64,000 nucleotides of DNA, taken from DATBVX01 sp963724625 (GTDB taxonomy: Bacteria > Pseudomonadota > Gammaproteobacteria > Steroidobacterales > Steroidobacteraceae). Below are positions 27,039 through 35,964 of this stretch, one piece after another; the stretch's first letter is position 1; each line of letters begins with the position of its first letter. Under the pieces are notes generated by a model. The model was not told the origin of the DNA. It saw only the letters and a list, made by a program, of their open reading frames with translations, and ran no database searches. Both the position numbers and the translations under genes were made by a program. The stretch spans positions 124,001 to 188,000 of the forward strand of contig CAVRVO010000005.1 of assembly GCA_963724625.1 (NCBI GenBank), written 5' to 3'.

Positions 27039-28484
27039 CTAACTCGCCGACTGCTCGCTTCTCAGCACCTTGCCCGGATTCAGAATTCCAAGCGGATCCA
27101 GCGCACGTTTGAGCTCGCGCATGAGTGCGAGAGCGACCGGATCCTTGTAGCGCTCGAGCTCGCCGACCTTGAGCTGCCCGATGCCGTGCTCGGCACTGAA
27201 GCTGCCATGAAACTTCGCTACCAGGTCATGGATTGCTCGCTGAACCTCGGAAGCGCGCGCCAGGAACACCTTTGCGTCGCTGCCATCCCGCTGCTGGATG
27301 TTGAAGTGCAGGTTTCCGTCGCCCAGATGACCGTAGGCGATGAGCTGTCCGTCCGGCACGTGCTGCGCGACCCACTCGCCCCCGCGCGTGATGAATTCGG
27401 CGATGGCGCTGATCGGCAGTGAAACGTCGTGCTTGATGCTGCCGCCCGCGTGGCGCTGTGCCTCCGGGATCGATTCGCGCATGCGCCACAGCGCCTCCCG
27501 TTGCCGCAAACTCGAGGCAAGGGCGGCATCGAGTACCCATCCGCAGTCGACACCTCGAGCGAGGGCGGTTTCCAGCGTACTCGCGAGAGCGTCCTCAGGC
27601 CGCGCAGAGGTCAGCTCTATGAGCACGTACCATTCGTGGTGACGGTCCAGCGGATCGCTGACGCCACTGATGTGCCGGACGGTGAGATCCACCGCCAGTC
27701 TCGGGATGAGCTCGAAGGTCGTTACCGTGTCACCGCTGGTGGTGCGCAGCGTTGCGAGCAGCTCCACCGCCGCCGCCGGGTCACGCACCGCAACGATCGC
27801 CGTTGCAATCTCGGCCGGCTTCGGGAACAGCTTGAGGCACGCGGCAGTGATGATCCCCAGGGTCCCTTCGCTGCCGATGAAAAGGTGCCGTAAATCGTAT
27901 CCGGTGTTGTCCTTGCGCAGATTCTTCAGCACATCGAGCACGCGCCCGTCGGCGAGCACGACTTCGAGGCCGAGCACCAGGTCGCGCATCATTCCGTAGC
28001 GCAGGACCGCGGTGCCGCCCGCGTTCGTGGACAGATTGCCGCCGACCTGGCAAGAGCCTTCAGAGCCGAGGCTCATGGGAAACAATCGCTCGACGGCGTC
28101 GGCAGCGGCCTGTATATCGGCCAGGACACAGCCGGATTCGACGGTGATTGCGTAGTCGAGCGGCTCGACCTTGCGAATCCGGTGCATGCGCTTCAGCGCC
28201 AGCACGATCTGCGAGCCACTCGCATCCGGAGTCGCTCCGCCGCAATAGCTCGTGTTGCCACCCTGAGGAACGATTCCGATCCGGTGCTCAGCGCAGATGC
28301 GGACGACCTGCGCGACCTCGTCGGTGCTGTCCGGCAGAACGACCAGGGGAGTTCGGCCGGAAAAGAGGTGTCGGAAATCGTGGACGAAGGGCTCGACTTG
28401 CGCGGCTTGCTCGATCACACCGCCCGCGCTGACCGCGGACTTGAGTCGGCTCAATACGCTGGCGGGGATCTGCGAGTGGGACAT
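27039..28484 (-). CDS. FAD-binding oxidase, D-lactate/2-hydroxyacid (GlcD-like) dehydrogenase
   Basis: This is a 481-residue FAD-linked oxidase. The N-terminal FAD domain has VPQGGNTSYCGGATP, SLGSEGSCQVGGNLSTNAGGTAVLRYG and FIGSEGTLGIITAACLKLFP. The C-terminal domain has YGHLGDGNLHFNI and the final SAEHGIGQLK with the catalytic His and the NPGKVL end. It oxidises a D-2-hydroxyacid (D-lactate, glycolate or D-2-hydroxyglutarate) and passes electrons to a carrier. The substrate is not readable; no glcE/F or lactate genes are adjacent. Confidence 0.9.
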   Translation of the reverse strand: MSHSQIPASVLSRLKSAVSAGGVIEQAAQVEPFVHDFRHLFSGRTPLVVLPDSTDEVAQVVRICAEHRIGIVPQGGNTSYCGGATPDASGSQIVLALKRMHRIRKVEPLDYAITVESGCVLADIQAAADAVERLFPMSLGSEGSCQVGGNLSTNAGGTAVLRYGMMRDLVLGLEVVLADGRVLDVLKNLRKDNTGYDLRHLFIGSEGTLGIITAACLKLFPKPAEIATAIVAVRDPAAAVELLATLRTTSGDTVTTFELIPRLAVDLTVRHISGVSDPLDRHHEWYVLIELTSARPEDALASTLETALARGVDCGWVLDAALASSLRQREALWRMRESIPEAQRHAGGSIKHDVSLPISAIAEFITRGGEWVAQHVPDGQLIAYGHLGDGNLHFNIQQRDGSDAKVFLARASEVQRAIHDLVAKFHGSFSAEHGIGQLKVGELERYKDPVALALMRELKRALDPLGILNPGKVLRSEQSAS

Positions 28485-28518
28485 GGCGGATTCTTGCCTG
28501 TGCCCGCGGTATCTGTAG

Positions 28519-28551
28519 GAAAACGCGCAGACCCAACGAAGGCCTGCGCGT
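28519..28551 (-). terminator. Rho-independent terminator after htpX
   Basis: Read on the minus strand, 8-bp arms ACGCGCAG and CTGCGCGT flank a 13-base loop and are followed by a TTTT run. It lies just after the htpX stop and before the start of the FAD-oxidase gene, so it would separate the two transcripts. Confidence 0.65.
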
Positions 28552-28574
28552 CTTGAATCGGTTTCCGCCGCCTG

Positions 28575-29468
28575 TCAGCGAGGCTGCGCAGCTTGCAGCG
28601 CGGCGATGCGCTCATCCAGCGGCGGATGGCTCATGAACAGCCGCTTGAAGCCGTGCGGCACGCCAGCGGAAATGCCGAATGCCGCCATCTGCGCAGGCAG
28701 TCCCGCGGGCTGGCGACGCTGCTGCTCGAGCTTCAGCCGCTCCAGGGCGCCGATCATGCTGCTCGTACCTGCCAGCTGCGCACCGCCCGCATCTGCACGG
28801 AACTCTCGCCGGCGCGAGAACCACATGACGATCATGCTGGCAAACAGGCCAAGCACAATTTCTGCGACGATGACGGTGGCAATGTAGGCGATGCCGCGAC
28901 CACTCTCATTTCGAAACACCGCCCGGTCGACGAAGTTGCCGATCACGCGCGCCAGGAAAATGACGAACGTGTTCACAACGCCCTGAATCAGGGTCAGCGT
29001 CACCATGTCGCCGTTGGCGACGTGCGTGATCTCGTGACCGAGGACGGCCTCGGCCTCCTTCTGCTCCATACCGTTCAGCAGGCCGGTGCTCACCGCGACC
29101 AACGCGCTGTTGCGACGCGCGCCGGTGGCGAACGCATTCATTTCCGGCGACTCGAACACGCCCACTTCGGGCATGCTGATGCCCACCCGGTCAGCGTGTT
29201 GCTTCACGGTGTTGAGCAGCCACGATTCCGCAGCGGTGCGGGGTTGCGCGATGACCTGCACACCCATCAGGCGCTTTGCGGTCCACTTGGACAGGGCAAG
29301 TGAAATAAACGCGCCGCCGAATCCGAACACCGCGGCGAATGCCAGCAGCCCGGCGACGTTGTAGCCCTGTGAGCGGAGGTACCGATCCAGACCCAGGGCG
29401 TGCACCACGATGGTCAGGAGCACCATCACCGCGATGTTGGTGACGACGAGCAGAAAAATGCGCTTCAT
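28575..29468 (-). CDS. htpX: Protease HtpX
   Basis: This is an inner-membrane zinc metalloprotease of 297 residues. Two N-terminal TMs (about 4-25, 40-60) are followed by the zinc site H145-E-I-T-H149 in AVLGHEITHV, two further TMs and the third zinc ligand in the region REFRADAGGAQLAG. It degrades misfolded membrane proteins with FtsH. A small stem (GGGTGC/GCACCC) sits in the leader at 29500-29523. It is divergent from the heat-shock cbpA operon. Confidence 0.95.
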   Translation of the reverse strand: MKRIFLLVVTNIAVMVLLTIVVHALGLDRYLRSQGYNVAGLLAFAAVFGFGGAFISLALSKWTAKRLMGVQVIAQPRTAAESWLLNTVKQHADRVGISMPEVGVFESPEMNAFATGARRNSALVAVSTGLLNGMEQKEAEAVLGHEITHVANGDMVTLTLIQGVVNTFVIFLARVIGNFVDRAVFRNESGRGIAYIATVIVAEIVLGLFASMIVMWFSRRREFRADAGGAQLAGTSSMIGALERLKLEQQRRQPAGLPAQMAAFGISAGVPHGFKRLFMSHPPLDERIAALQAAQPR

Positions 29469-29597
29469 GAATTCACACCTGCGAGTGCATTAGACTTGAG
29501 GGTGCGAATACTAACAGGCACCCCCTCCGAGGCGTACAAGGTTGCGCCAGAAGGGAAAAGTTCAATCCGGCGATCGCGATAAATGTCACGCGTCCGG

Positions 29598-29625
29598 CTT
29601 GAAAGGCGATGTGCTACCCCGATGT
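29598..29625 (+). promoter_or_regulatory. Sigma-32 (RpoH) heat-shock promoter for cbpA
   Basis: The sequence CTTGAAA at 29598-29604, a 12-base spacer, and CCCCGATGT at 29617-29625 match the RpoH consensus CTTGAAA - N11-16 - CCCCATnT. It is 60 bp before the cbpA GTG start, a normal distance. Heat-shock control is also what is expected for a DnaJ-type gene. Confidence 0.75.
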
Positions 29626-29659
29626 GCGCCAGTTCGGCGCCCCGGGGCGCTGACTGGCG
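29626..29659 (+). other. GC-rich palindrome in the cbpA 5' leader
   Basis: A near-perfect inverted repeat centred on CCCCGGGG (arms about 17 bases: GCGCCAGT ... GCGCCCC against its complement) begins right after the predicted -10 element. It would form a stable stem at the 5' end of the transcript, or serve as an operator. No function can be assigned. Confidence 0.5.
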
Positions 29660-29687
29660 GCGGCTGTTCCGAGTGACGGGCTGAACT

Positions 29688-30689
29688 GTGGAATACAAGG
29701 ACTACTACAAGGTATTGGGCGTGGCGCGCACCGCGAATGCGGACGAGATCAAGCGCGCGTACCGCAAGCTCGCGCGTCGCTATCACCCCGACGTCAGCAA
29801 GGAGGCGCAGGCGGAGGAAAAGTTCAAGGAAGTGCAGGAAGCCTACGAAGTGCTGCGCGACACGGAAAAGCGCGCTGCATACGATCAGCTGGGCGCGCAA
29901 TGGAAGGCCGGCGAGCAGTTCAGGCCGCCCCCCGACTGGGGGCAGGGATTTGAATACTCCTTTGGTGGCGGCGGGAGTGGCGGCGGTGGCGAAGATGCGG
30001 CGGGGTTCAGTGACTTCTTCGCCAACCTGTTCGGTTCGAGGAGTCCGTTCGGCCCCCCTGGCGGATCTTCCTTCAGGCGCCGCGGCGGCGATCGTCACGC
30101 GCGTATCGAGATCGATCTCGCGGACACTTACCAGGGCGCAGAACGGATGATCCGCCTGCAGAATCCGGAAGTGACGCCGGAAGGACGCGTGACGCTGCGC
30201 GAGAAGGAAGTTCGCGTGACGATCCCGGCCGGTGTCACCGAAGGACAGCAGATCCGGTTGCGCGGCCAGGGTGAGGCGGCGCCAGGCGAGGGCACCGCGG
30301 GAGACCTGTACCTGGAAATCAGCATCCGGCCCCATGCGCTGTATCAACTCGAGGGCCGCGACATCATCGTGACTCTGCCCGTTGCGCCCTGGGAGGCCGC
30401 GTTGGGCGCCAGCGTGGAAGTACCGACCTTGGGCGGCCCGGTGGAAATGAAAATTCCCGCTGGCGCGCGTGCTGGTCAGCGGCTCAGGCTCAAGGGGCGT
30501 GGCCTGCCTGGTAAGCCTCCGGGCGATGAGTTCGTAGTGCTCAAGATCGTGCTGCCGCCGGCCGATTCGCCGCCAGCGCGAGCGTTGTACGAGCAGATGC
30601 AACGTGAGCTGACCTTCGACCCGCGAGCGGAACTGAAGCGGCATGCCGGCTATCGCGGTACGCATTCCACGGCGCGCCAGGAGAGTTGA
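29688..30689 (+). CDS. cbpA: Curved-DNA-binding protein CbpA (DnaJ class II co-chaperone)
   Basis: This is a DnaJ-type co-chaperone of 333 residues: J domain 1-70 with HPD at 33-35, a Gly/Phe-rich linker (about 90-125), and the two C-terminal substrate-binding domains (IEIDLADTYQGAERMI, then VTLPVAPWEAALGASVEVPTLGG). It lacks the zinc-finger of DnaJ, as CbpA does. It stimulates DnaK ATPase. The start is a GTG at 29688. A sigma-32 promoter lies upstream. The cbpM-like gene follows with an overlap-type arrangement. Confidence 0.93.
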   Translation: MEYKDYYKVLGVARTANADEIKRAYRKLARRYHPDVSKEAQAEEKFKEVQEAYEVLRDTEKRAAYDQLGAQWKAGEQFRPPPDWGQGFEYSFGGGGSGGGGEDAAGFSDFFANLFGSRSPFGPPGGSSFRRRGGDRHARIEIDLADTYQGAERMIRLQNPEVTPEGRVTLREKEVRVTIPAGVTEGQQIRLRGQGEAAPGEGTAGDLYLEISIRPHALYQLEGRDIIVTLPVAPWEAALGASVEVPTLGGPVEMKIPAGARAGQRLRLKGRGLPGKPPGDEFVVLKIVLPPADSPPARALYEQMQRELTFDPRAELKRHAGYRGTHSTARQES

Positions 30690-30691
30690 CC

Positions 30692-31027
30692 ATGAGCTCG
30701 CCACGCAATGTCGAAGTTGAACTGCTGGACGAAACGGCTCGCGTCAGTGCGAGTGAGCTGTGCTCGGCGTGCTCCGCAGATCTCGCCAGCCTGGTCGAGA
30801 TGGTCGAGTGGGGGCTGCTGGAGGTTGAGGGCAACACCCCGGATGAATGGCGTTTCGATGCTCGCGCGTTGCGCCGCGCGCAAACTGCATTTCGCTTACA
30901 GGCCGACCTTGGCGTCAATCTTGCCGGTGCCGCGGTGATCGTCGAGTTGCTCGACGAGCGCGGCGCTCTGGTACGACGCCTGGCCCAGCTCGAGGTCCTG
31001 CTGCACGATGATCCGCAACGCCGCTAA
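30692..31027 (+). CDS. cbpM: Chaperone modulator CbpM-like protein
   Basis: This is a 111-residue MerR-like small helical protein (SASELCSACSADLASLVEMVEWGLLEVEG ... LRRAQTAFRLQADLGVNLAGAAVIVELLDE), the CbpM fold that binds the CbpA J domain and blocks its action. The ATG at 30692 has AGGAG eight bases upstream; the TTG six bases earlier is rejected. It lies directly behind cbpA, and its last 20 bases overlap the CHAD gene. Confidence 0.82.
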   Translation: MSSPRNVEVELLDETARVSASELCSACSADLASLVEMVEWGLLEVEGNTPDEWRFDARALRRAQTAFRLQADLGVNLAGAAVIVELLDERGALVRRLAQLEVLLHDDPQRR

Positions 31028-31856
31028 ACACAGGAAGACACTGCCAACGGATCTGGCCACGGTTTTCAGCTCGCATCAGCAGGAGCTGGAGCGCGCTGCC
31101 GCTGCCGTAGCGCGCAATCCGTCCGCCAGCGCCGTGCACCGGACCCGGGTAGCAGCACGTCGCCTGCGTGCACTGCTCAGTGCTCTCGGTGAGCATAAGA
31201 GCCGCGTCGAGGTGCGCCGCTACCGGCGCGACCTGCGCTCTCTCGCACTCGAGCTGGCCGCGGTTCGCCAGGCAGACGTGATGCGCGATGAGATGCTCGA
31301 AACGCTCACGAAGCTCGACAGTGGAGAGGTTCCGGCGCGGCGCAAGGTCAGGGTGCTGCTCGAGCGTGAATGTGGGCTCGCTCGTCGTCAGTTCAGCGCA
31401 CACGCTCACTCGTTGGCGTGGCAGGAACGGCTGCAAAGGCTGCAGCGTTCCAGCAGCGAGCTGCAGGCGCTGCTCGGGCACGTGCGTGACGGACAGGGCC
31501 TGGCGCGCACCATGATCGTGAATTCCGCGCAGGCCTTCTGGCGGGCGCGAAGACGTGGCAACGGCAGCTGGCAGGACCTGCACCGCATACGTATCCACGC
31601 CAAATCGCACCGTTACGTCGTGGATGCGCTTGCGCCACTGGTTGATCTCGATGCGCGGCAGTTCAGTGTTACGGCGCGCACCATCCAGCATGGCATCGGT
31701 CGGCATCTCGATGCGCGCGCTGCGCGCAAATGGCTGTCCTCGCACGAGGAACCGGTCAGCGCAACGCTCGCGAAGGATGCGGCGCAGTGGCTGCGCAACG
31801 CAGGACGCAGGTCCCTCAAGGAAGCAAAGCGCGGCTTGCGTTCGTGGTCTGCCTGA
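31008..31856 (+). CDS. CHAD domain (polyphosphate-binding) protein
   Basis: This is a 282-residue, all-helical, very Arg-rich protein with the two conserved His/Arg-rich helices of CHAD domains (VHRTRVAARRLRALLSAL and LHRIRIHAKSHRYVVDAL). CHAD proteins bind inorganic polyphosphate along a basic cleft. There is no CYTH (triphosphatase) domain attached. Its ATG lies inside the end of cbpM (20-bp overlap), so it is expressed with the CbpA co-chaperone system and probably under the sigma-32 promoter. It is convergent with the VIT1 gene, 3 bp away. Confidence 0.85.
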   Translation: MIRNAAKHRKTLPTDLATVFSSHQQELERAAAAVARNPSASAVHRTRVAARRLRALLSALGEHKSRVEVRRYRRDLRSLALELAAVRQADVMRDEMLETLTKLDSGEVPARRKVRVLLERECGLARRQFSAHAHSLAWQERLQRLQRSSSELQALLGHVRDGQGLARTMIVNSAQAFWRARRRGNGSWQDLHRIRIHAKSHRYVVDALAPLVDLDARQFSVTARTIQHGIGRHLDARAARKWLSSHEEPVSATLAKDAAQWLRNAGRRSLKEAKRGLRSWSA

Positions 31857-31859
31857 GCG

Positions 31860-32885
31860 TCAGCCGATCATTACGCCGAGACCGCGGCCGATCAGCCAGG
31901 TTACAAGCGCCGCACCACTGCCGATCAGCACCATGCGCGCACCGTTGCGCCACGCGCTTCGTCCCGTGAACAGGCTGATCGCCATCCCCACTGCGAACAG
32001 GCCAACTGCGCTCAATGCCGCAGCGATGAACAGGCCCCGTTGACCGGAATACCCGACGAGGAAAGGGAGCAGTGGGAGGATCGCCCCCGCGGCGAAAGAG
32101 ACGAACGATGAAATGGCGGCGCCCCAGGGCGATGCCAGATCATCCGCGTTGATTCCGAGCTCTTCGCGCGCGAGCGTCTGCAGAGCCTGCTCCGGATCCG
32201 CCATGATCTGGCGGCTCGCTTCACGAGCACGGTCGAGCTCCATGCCGCGTGCGTTGTAGATCAGTGCGAGTTCCTCGGCTTCCTCTTCCGGGTATTCCGC
32301 CAGCTCGTCGCGCTCCAGCCCGATTTGATATTCGTACATCTCGCGCTGCGAGCGCACGGAGACGTACTCGCCCGCGGCCATCGACAATGCACCGGCGAGC
32401 AGCCCCGCGACGCCAGCCGGCAGGATGAGCTCGCTCGCTACGCCGCTACCCGCCACGCCCATGATCAGGCTCACGTTCGAAACCAGCCCGTCATTCACCC
32501 CGAACACCGCCGCACGCAGATTGCTGCCGGAGATGCGCCGATGCCGCACGCCGATCTGTTCGACCGAAGTCGGCATCGGATGACCGGGCAGAGGCGGGAG
32601 GTCGTAGACGGACAGGCCGCGCAATTTCATCGCGGCGAGTGCCGGCTTGATGGGTCGCGGGCCGACCCAGCGCAGAAGTCTCCCGACGACGCGCGCACGC
32701 AGCGTCGGCACAAAGAGTTTCGGCGCGTCGCCGTGCGCCGCCCAGCGCAGCGCTTGCCGCTCCGCGGCTTCGGCCAATGAATTGAACAGTTGCTGTTTGC
32801 GGGGATCGGGCTCGTGCTCGGCAACCCGCCGGTAGAGCCACGCGGATTCGCGCTCGTGAAACCAGTTCTCGCGGTGGGCGGTCAA
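31860..32885 (-). CDS. VIT1/CCC1 family iron/manganese transporter with N-terminal ferritin-like region
   Basis: This is a 341-residue membrane protein. Residues about 1-110 form a helical, Glu/His-containing segment (RENWFHERESAWLYRRVAEHEPD ... FNSLAEAAERQALRW) reminiscent of the rubrerythrin-like module fused to bacterial VIT1 proteins. The rest is the VIT1 domain: NLRAAVFGVNDGLVSNVSLIMGVAG, the metal-binding helix SMAAGEYVSVRSQRE, and the Glu-rich cytoplasmic segment DELAEYPEEEAEELALIYN. It probably exports Fe2+ or Mn2+ from the cytoplasm. Confidence 0.85.
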   Translation of the reverse strand: MTAHRENWFHERESAWLYRRVAEHEPDPRKQQLFNSLAEAAERQALRWAAHGDAPKLFVPTLRARVVGRLLRWVGPRPIKPALAAMKLRGLSVYDLPPLPGHPMPTSVEQIGVRHRRISGSNLRAAVFGVNDGLVSNVSLIMGVAGSGVASELILPAGVAGLLAGALSMAAGEYVSVRSQREMYEYQIGLERDELAEYPEEEAEELALIYNARGMELDRAREASRQIMADPEQALQTLAREELGINADDLASPWGAAISSFVSFAAGAILPLLPFLVGYSGQRGLFIAAALSAVGLFAVGMAISLFTGRSAWRNGARMVLIGSGAALVTWLIGRGLGVMIG

Positions 32886-32906
32886 CAGCCGCTTCAGGAG
32901 GTGAGG

Positions 32907-33248
32907 TCAGTAACTGTCTTGCTCGTCTTCGTCTTCGTCCAGATCGTCGTCATCATCATCTTCGTCGTCATCATCCCAATCGTCATCGTCCTCATCATCC
33001 TCTTCTTCTTCCTCTTCCTCTTCGTCTTTCTCGCCCGCGCCCTCGGATCCGGACCAACCCTCCGGCTCGTCCACTTTCTCCAGGTCCATTTCTGCCCAGG
33101 TTTCCAAGTCGATCTCCTCTATGTCGCCATCGAGGTATTGAATCTCGATGAGTTCCGAGTCTTCATCGACGCTCAGCACCTGGAAGGTCTCCTCTTCCTC
33201 GGCGTTCTCATACCATTGGCCCGGGACGGGATCGTAATCTCTGCCCAC
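32907..33248 (-). CDS. DUF6763-like protein with acidic tail
   Basis: This protein of about 113 residues begins with a conserved core (DYDPVPGQWYENAEEEETFQVLSVDEDSELIEIQYLDGDIEEIDLETW, read in segments), the DUF6763 pattern. It ends in about 45 residues made almost only of Asp and Glu. The GTG at 33248 has GAGG eight bases upstream and is preferred over GTGs at 33257 and 33272. The function of the family is unknown; the acidic tail may bind basic proteins. The gene is 21 bp upstream of the VIT1 gene on the same strand. Confidence 0.7.
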   Translation of the reverse strand: MGRDYDPVPGQWYENAEEEETFQVLSVDEDSELIEIQYLDGDIEEIDLETWAEMDLEKVDEPEGWSGSEGAGEKDEEEEEEEEDDEDDDDWDDDDEDDDDDDLDEDEDEQDSY

Positions 33249-33442
33249 GAAACACACCTCGAAGAGACACACGGCGCGACCGGCCGGGGGAGTGTATGGT
33301 GTTGCGTGCAGTCAGGCAATTGGCGCTCGCGCCTGTGCCACGCCGCATCTGCTCCCTAGCAATCTGTGTACCGTCCGACTCAAAATTGCACCGCCCCTGT
33401 GGGGAAATTTCAGGCGCACGCGCGCGCCGATGCAGGACATCG

Positions 33443-34697
33443 ATGGTTGATGAACTGAATTTGCGGGGACTGGCGGTCGCGTTCGGTGTCGGATTGTTGA
33501 TCGGCATCGAACGCGAAAAGAGCAAGGGCTCCGGCCCAGGCCGCGGCCCTGCGGGCGTTCGCACGTTTACGCTCGCCTCGCTCATGGGTGCGTTGGGCCA
33601 GCTGGCGGCCGGCACGCCAGGTCTCATCGCGGCGGTCGGCGCAACCACTGTGCTCGCGGCAATTGCGTACTGGCGCAGCCCGAGCGATGACCGTGGCATC
33701 ACCACAGAGGTGGCGCTGATTCTGACGTCGCTGCTCGGCGGGGTGGCGCTGCGTTGGCCGAGTGTCGCCGCAGGGCTCGGTGTCCTGACGGCACTGGTCC
33801 TGTTGGCTCGCAGCCGCTTGCATGAGTTCATCCAGGACAAGCTCACCGAACGCGAGATTGCGGATGGGTTACTGCTTGCTGCGGCGGCGGTCGTGGTGCT
33901 GCCGATCTTCCCTAATCACGCCGTCGATCCTTACGGGGTTCTGAACCCACGCGTCATCTGGACGCTGGTCGTCGTGGTCATGTTCATCAACGCCGGTGGA
34001 TATGTCGCCCTGCGCACATTGGGTCCCGCTCGCGGCCTCGCTCTTTCCGGATTCGCCGGCGGCTTCGTCTCCAGCACTGCCACCATCGGCGTCATGGGTG
34101 CGCGCAGCAAGGCGGAGCCCGCTCTCAGCGGCGCGGCGACGGCGGGCGCGGTCCTGTCCTCGGTTGCCACCATCGTGGAGCTCGCGATCGTGATCTTCGT
34201 GACCAATCGGAAGCTCCTCGGTCAGTTGTGGCCGGCGTTGCTGGGCGCCGGTCTGGCCGCGCTCCTTTATGGTGCGGCCTACTCGGTTCGCGCAGTCAAG
34301 GCAACGAAGGCGGAGAAAATCTCCTACGGGCGGGCATTCGAGTTGCGCGTCGCGCTCATCTTTGCGGTCGCGGTGACCCTGATCTCACTGCTGTCGGCGA
34401 TACTGGCGCATAGCCTGGGCAGTGTGGGCGCCGTCGTCGGCATCGGGCTCGCCGGATTTGCTGACTCTCATTCCGCCGCAGCCTCGGCGGCGAATCTCGC
34501 GGTCAATGAAACCATCTCGGAACGTCTCGCGTGTCTCGCGATATTGCTGGCTTTCTCGACCAACCAGGTGAGCAAGAGCGGTCGTGGCATGGACGACTGG
34601 CGGCCGGAGCTTCGCATTGCGCATCATTGCCGGCCTGCTGTTGATGTTTGCAGGTCTCGCCATCGGCACGTTTGCGAGCGGTCTGCTCCCGGTTTGA
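33443..34697 (+). CDS. MgtC/SapB-DUF4010 family membrane protein (frameshift near the C-terminus)
   Basis: This is a protein of about 417 residues. The MgtC/SapB-like N-terminus (LAVAFGVGLLIGIEREK) is followed by about ten further TM segments of the DUF4010 family (VIWTLVVVVMFINAGGYVALRTLGPARGL, then ALSGFAGGFVSSTATIGVMGARS). The frame breaks at about 34575 after STNQVSK; removing one A gives A-V-V-A-W-T-T-G-G-R-S-F-A-L-R-I-I-A-G-L-L-L-M-F-A, a normal last helix, with a stop at 34697. Function is unknown; MgtC-related proteins are linked to Mg2+ stress. The start ATG at 33443 is chosen by the family N-terminus. Confidence 0.78.
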
Positions 34698-34758
34698 CGC
34701 CGCGAGACGACGGCTGCACGCCTGCCGCCGAATTGCGGCTCACGTATAGTGTTGCGCC

Positions 34759-35946
34759 ATGTCGGCCTCGGAGCGCAAAGAAGCCGCCCGCCTCCTGACC
34801 CAGGCGCGGCGCATCGTCGTCAAAGTCGGCTCGACGCTCCTCGTGGAGCAGGCGAGCGGTCGTCTCAATCGCGCCTGGCTCGAATCGCTGGCCGAGGATG
34901 CCGCACGGGCGCGCCAACGCGGACAGGACCTCGTCATCGTTTCTTCGGGCGCGATCGCGCTCGGGCGCCGGCATCTCGGCTTGCCCGAGGGCAAGCTGCG
35001 CCTCGAGGAAAGCCAGGCGGCCGCGGCGGTCGGCCAGATCCGGCTCGCGCACGCCTGGAAGGAAGTGCTCGAGCAACACGACCTCGTCGTATCCCAGGTG
35101 CTGCTGACCTTCGATGACACCGAGATCCGGCGCCGCTATCTCAACGCGCGCAGCACCCTCAACACGTTGCTGCGACTTGGAGCGGTGCCGGTCATTAACG
35201 AGAACGATACCGTGGCGACGGCAGAGATTCGTTACGGCGACAACGATCGGCTCGCGGGGCGTGTCGCACAGACGATCAGCGCCGACTGCCTGGTGCTGCT
35301 CTCGGATGTCGACGGACTGTACACCGCTGATCCGCGCAAGAATCCAAAGGCCGAATTCGTCAACAAGGTGTTGCAGATCACGCCGCAGATCGAGGCAATG
35401 GCGGGCGGCGTCGGCTCGCAGGCCGGCAGTGGCGGCATGGCGACGAAACTGGCCGCAGCGCGCATCGCACTCAACGCTGGCTGCACGATGTGCATCGCGA
35501 ACGGGCATGCGTTGCATCCGCTGCGGCGGATCGAAGAGGGCGCGCGCTGCACCTGGTTTCTGTCGGGCTCTTCACCCACCAGCGTGCGTAAGCAGTGGAT
35601 CGCGGGCACGCTGCGACCCGCCGGCGCGCTCACTGTCGATGCCGGCGCAGTGGCGGCGCTCGCGAGCGGCAAGAGCTTGCTGCCTGCTGGCGTGATCAAA
35701 TCCCTGGGACGGTTCGAGCGCGGCGACACGGTGAGCGTGCTGGCACCGGACGGGAGCGAAGTGGCACGCGGCATCTGCGCCTATTCAGATACGGATGCGG
35801 CTCGCATCATGGGTCGTAAGAGTTCGGAGATCGAGACGATCCTGGGCTATCGGGGACGCGATGAGATGATCCATCGCGACGATCTGGTGTTGACCATCGA
35901 GGCGAATCCGTTCGAGATTCAGGCACAGCAGGAGCTGAAGTCCTGA
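34759..35946 (+). CDS. proB: Glutamate 5-kinase
   Basis: The first enzyme of proline synthesis. The amino-acid kinase domain (IVVKVGSTLLVE, IVSSGAIALGRRHLG, PVINENDTVAT, DVDGLYTADP) is followed by a C-terminal PUA domain (about 275-370, KQWIAGTLRPAGALTVDAGA). It phosphorylates glutamate and is usually feedback-inhibited by proline; the PUA domain modulates that. It is 395 residues long and is 18 bp from proA. Confidence 0.95.
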   Translation: MSASERKEAARLLTQARRIVVKVGSTLLVEQASGRLNRAWLESLAEDAARARQRGQDLVIVSSGAIALGRRHLGLPEGKLRLEESQAAAAVGQIRLAHAWKEVLEQHDLVVSQVLLTFDDTEIRRRYLNARSTLNTLLRLGAVPVINENDTVATAEIRYGDNDRLAGRVAQTISADCLVLLSDVDGLYTADPRKNPKAEFVNKVLQITPQIEAMAGGVGSQAGSGGMATKLAAARIALNAGCTMCIANGHALHPLRRIEEGARCTWFLSGSSPTSVRKQWIAGTLRPAGALTVDAGAVAALASGKSLLPAGVIKSLGRFERGDTVSVLAPDGSEVARGICAYSDTDAARIMGRKSSEIETILGYRGRDEMIHRDDLVLTIEANPFEIQAQQELKS

Positions 35947-35964
35947 CGAGCGGTCGAAGCGCGT

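Noticed and set aside
26998..27042. 14-codon open frame (MSARRGRQRQ...) with AAGGAG upstream between tonB and the FAD-oxidase gene
   Set aside because: The ribosome site is good, but the peptide is very short and Arg-rich, with nothing to support translation. It was considered as a remnant hemP-like gene but shares no motif.
29586..30704. 372-residue open frame opposite cbpA
   Set aside because: Antisense to a complete DnaJ-type gene; low-complexity Arg-rich composition.
32930..33050. Repetitive GAT/GTC/TCC-type tract that looks like a microsatellite or CRISPR
   Set aside because: It encodes the Asp/Glu tail of the DUF6763 protein; no regular repeat-spacer pattern is present.
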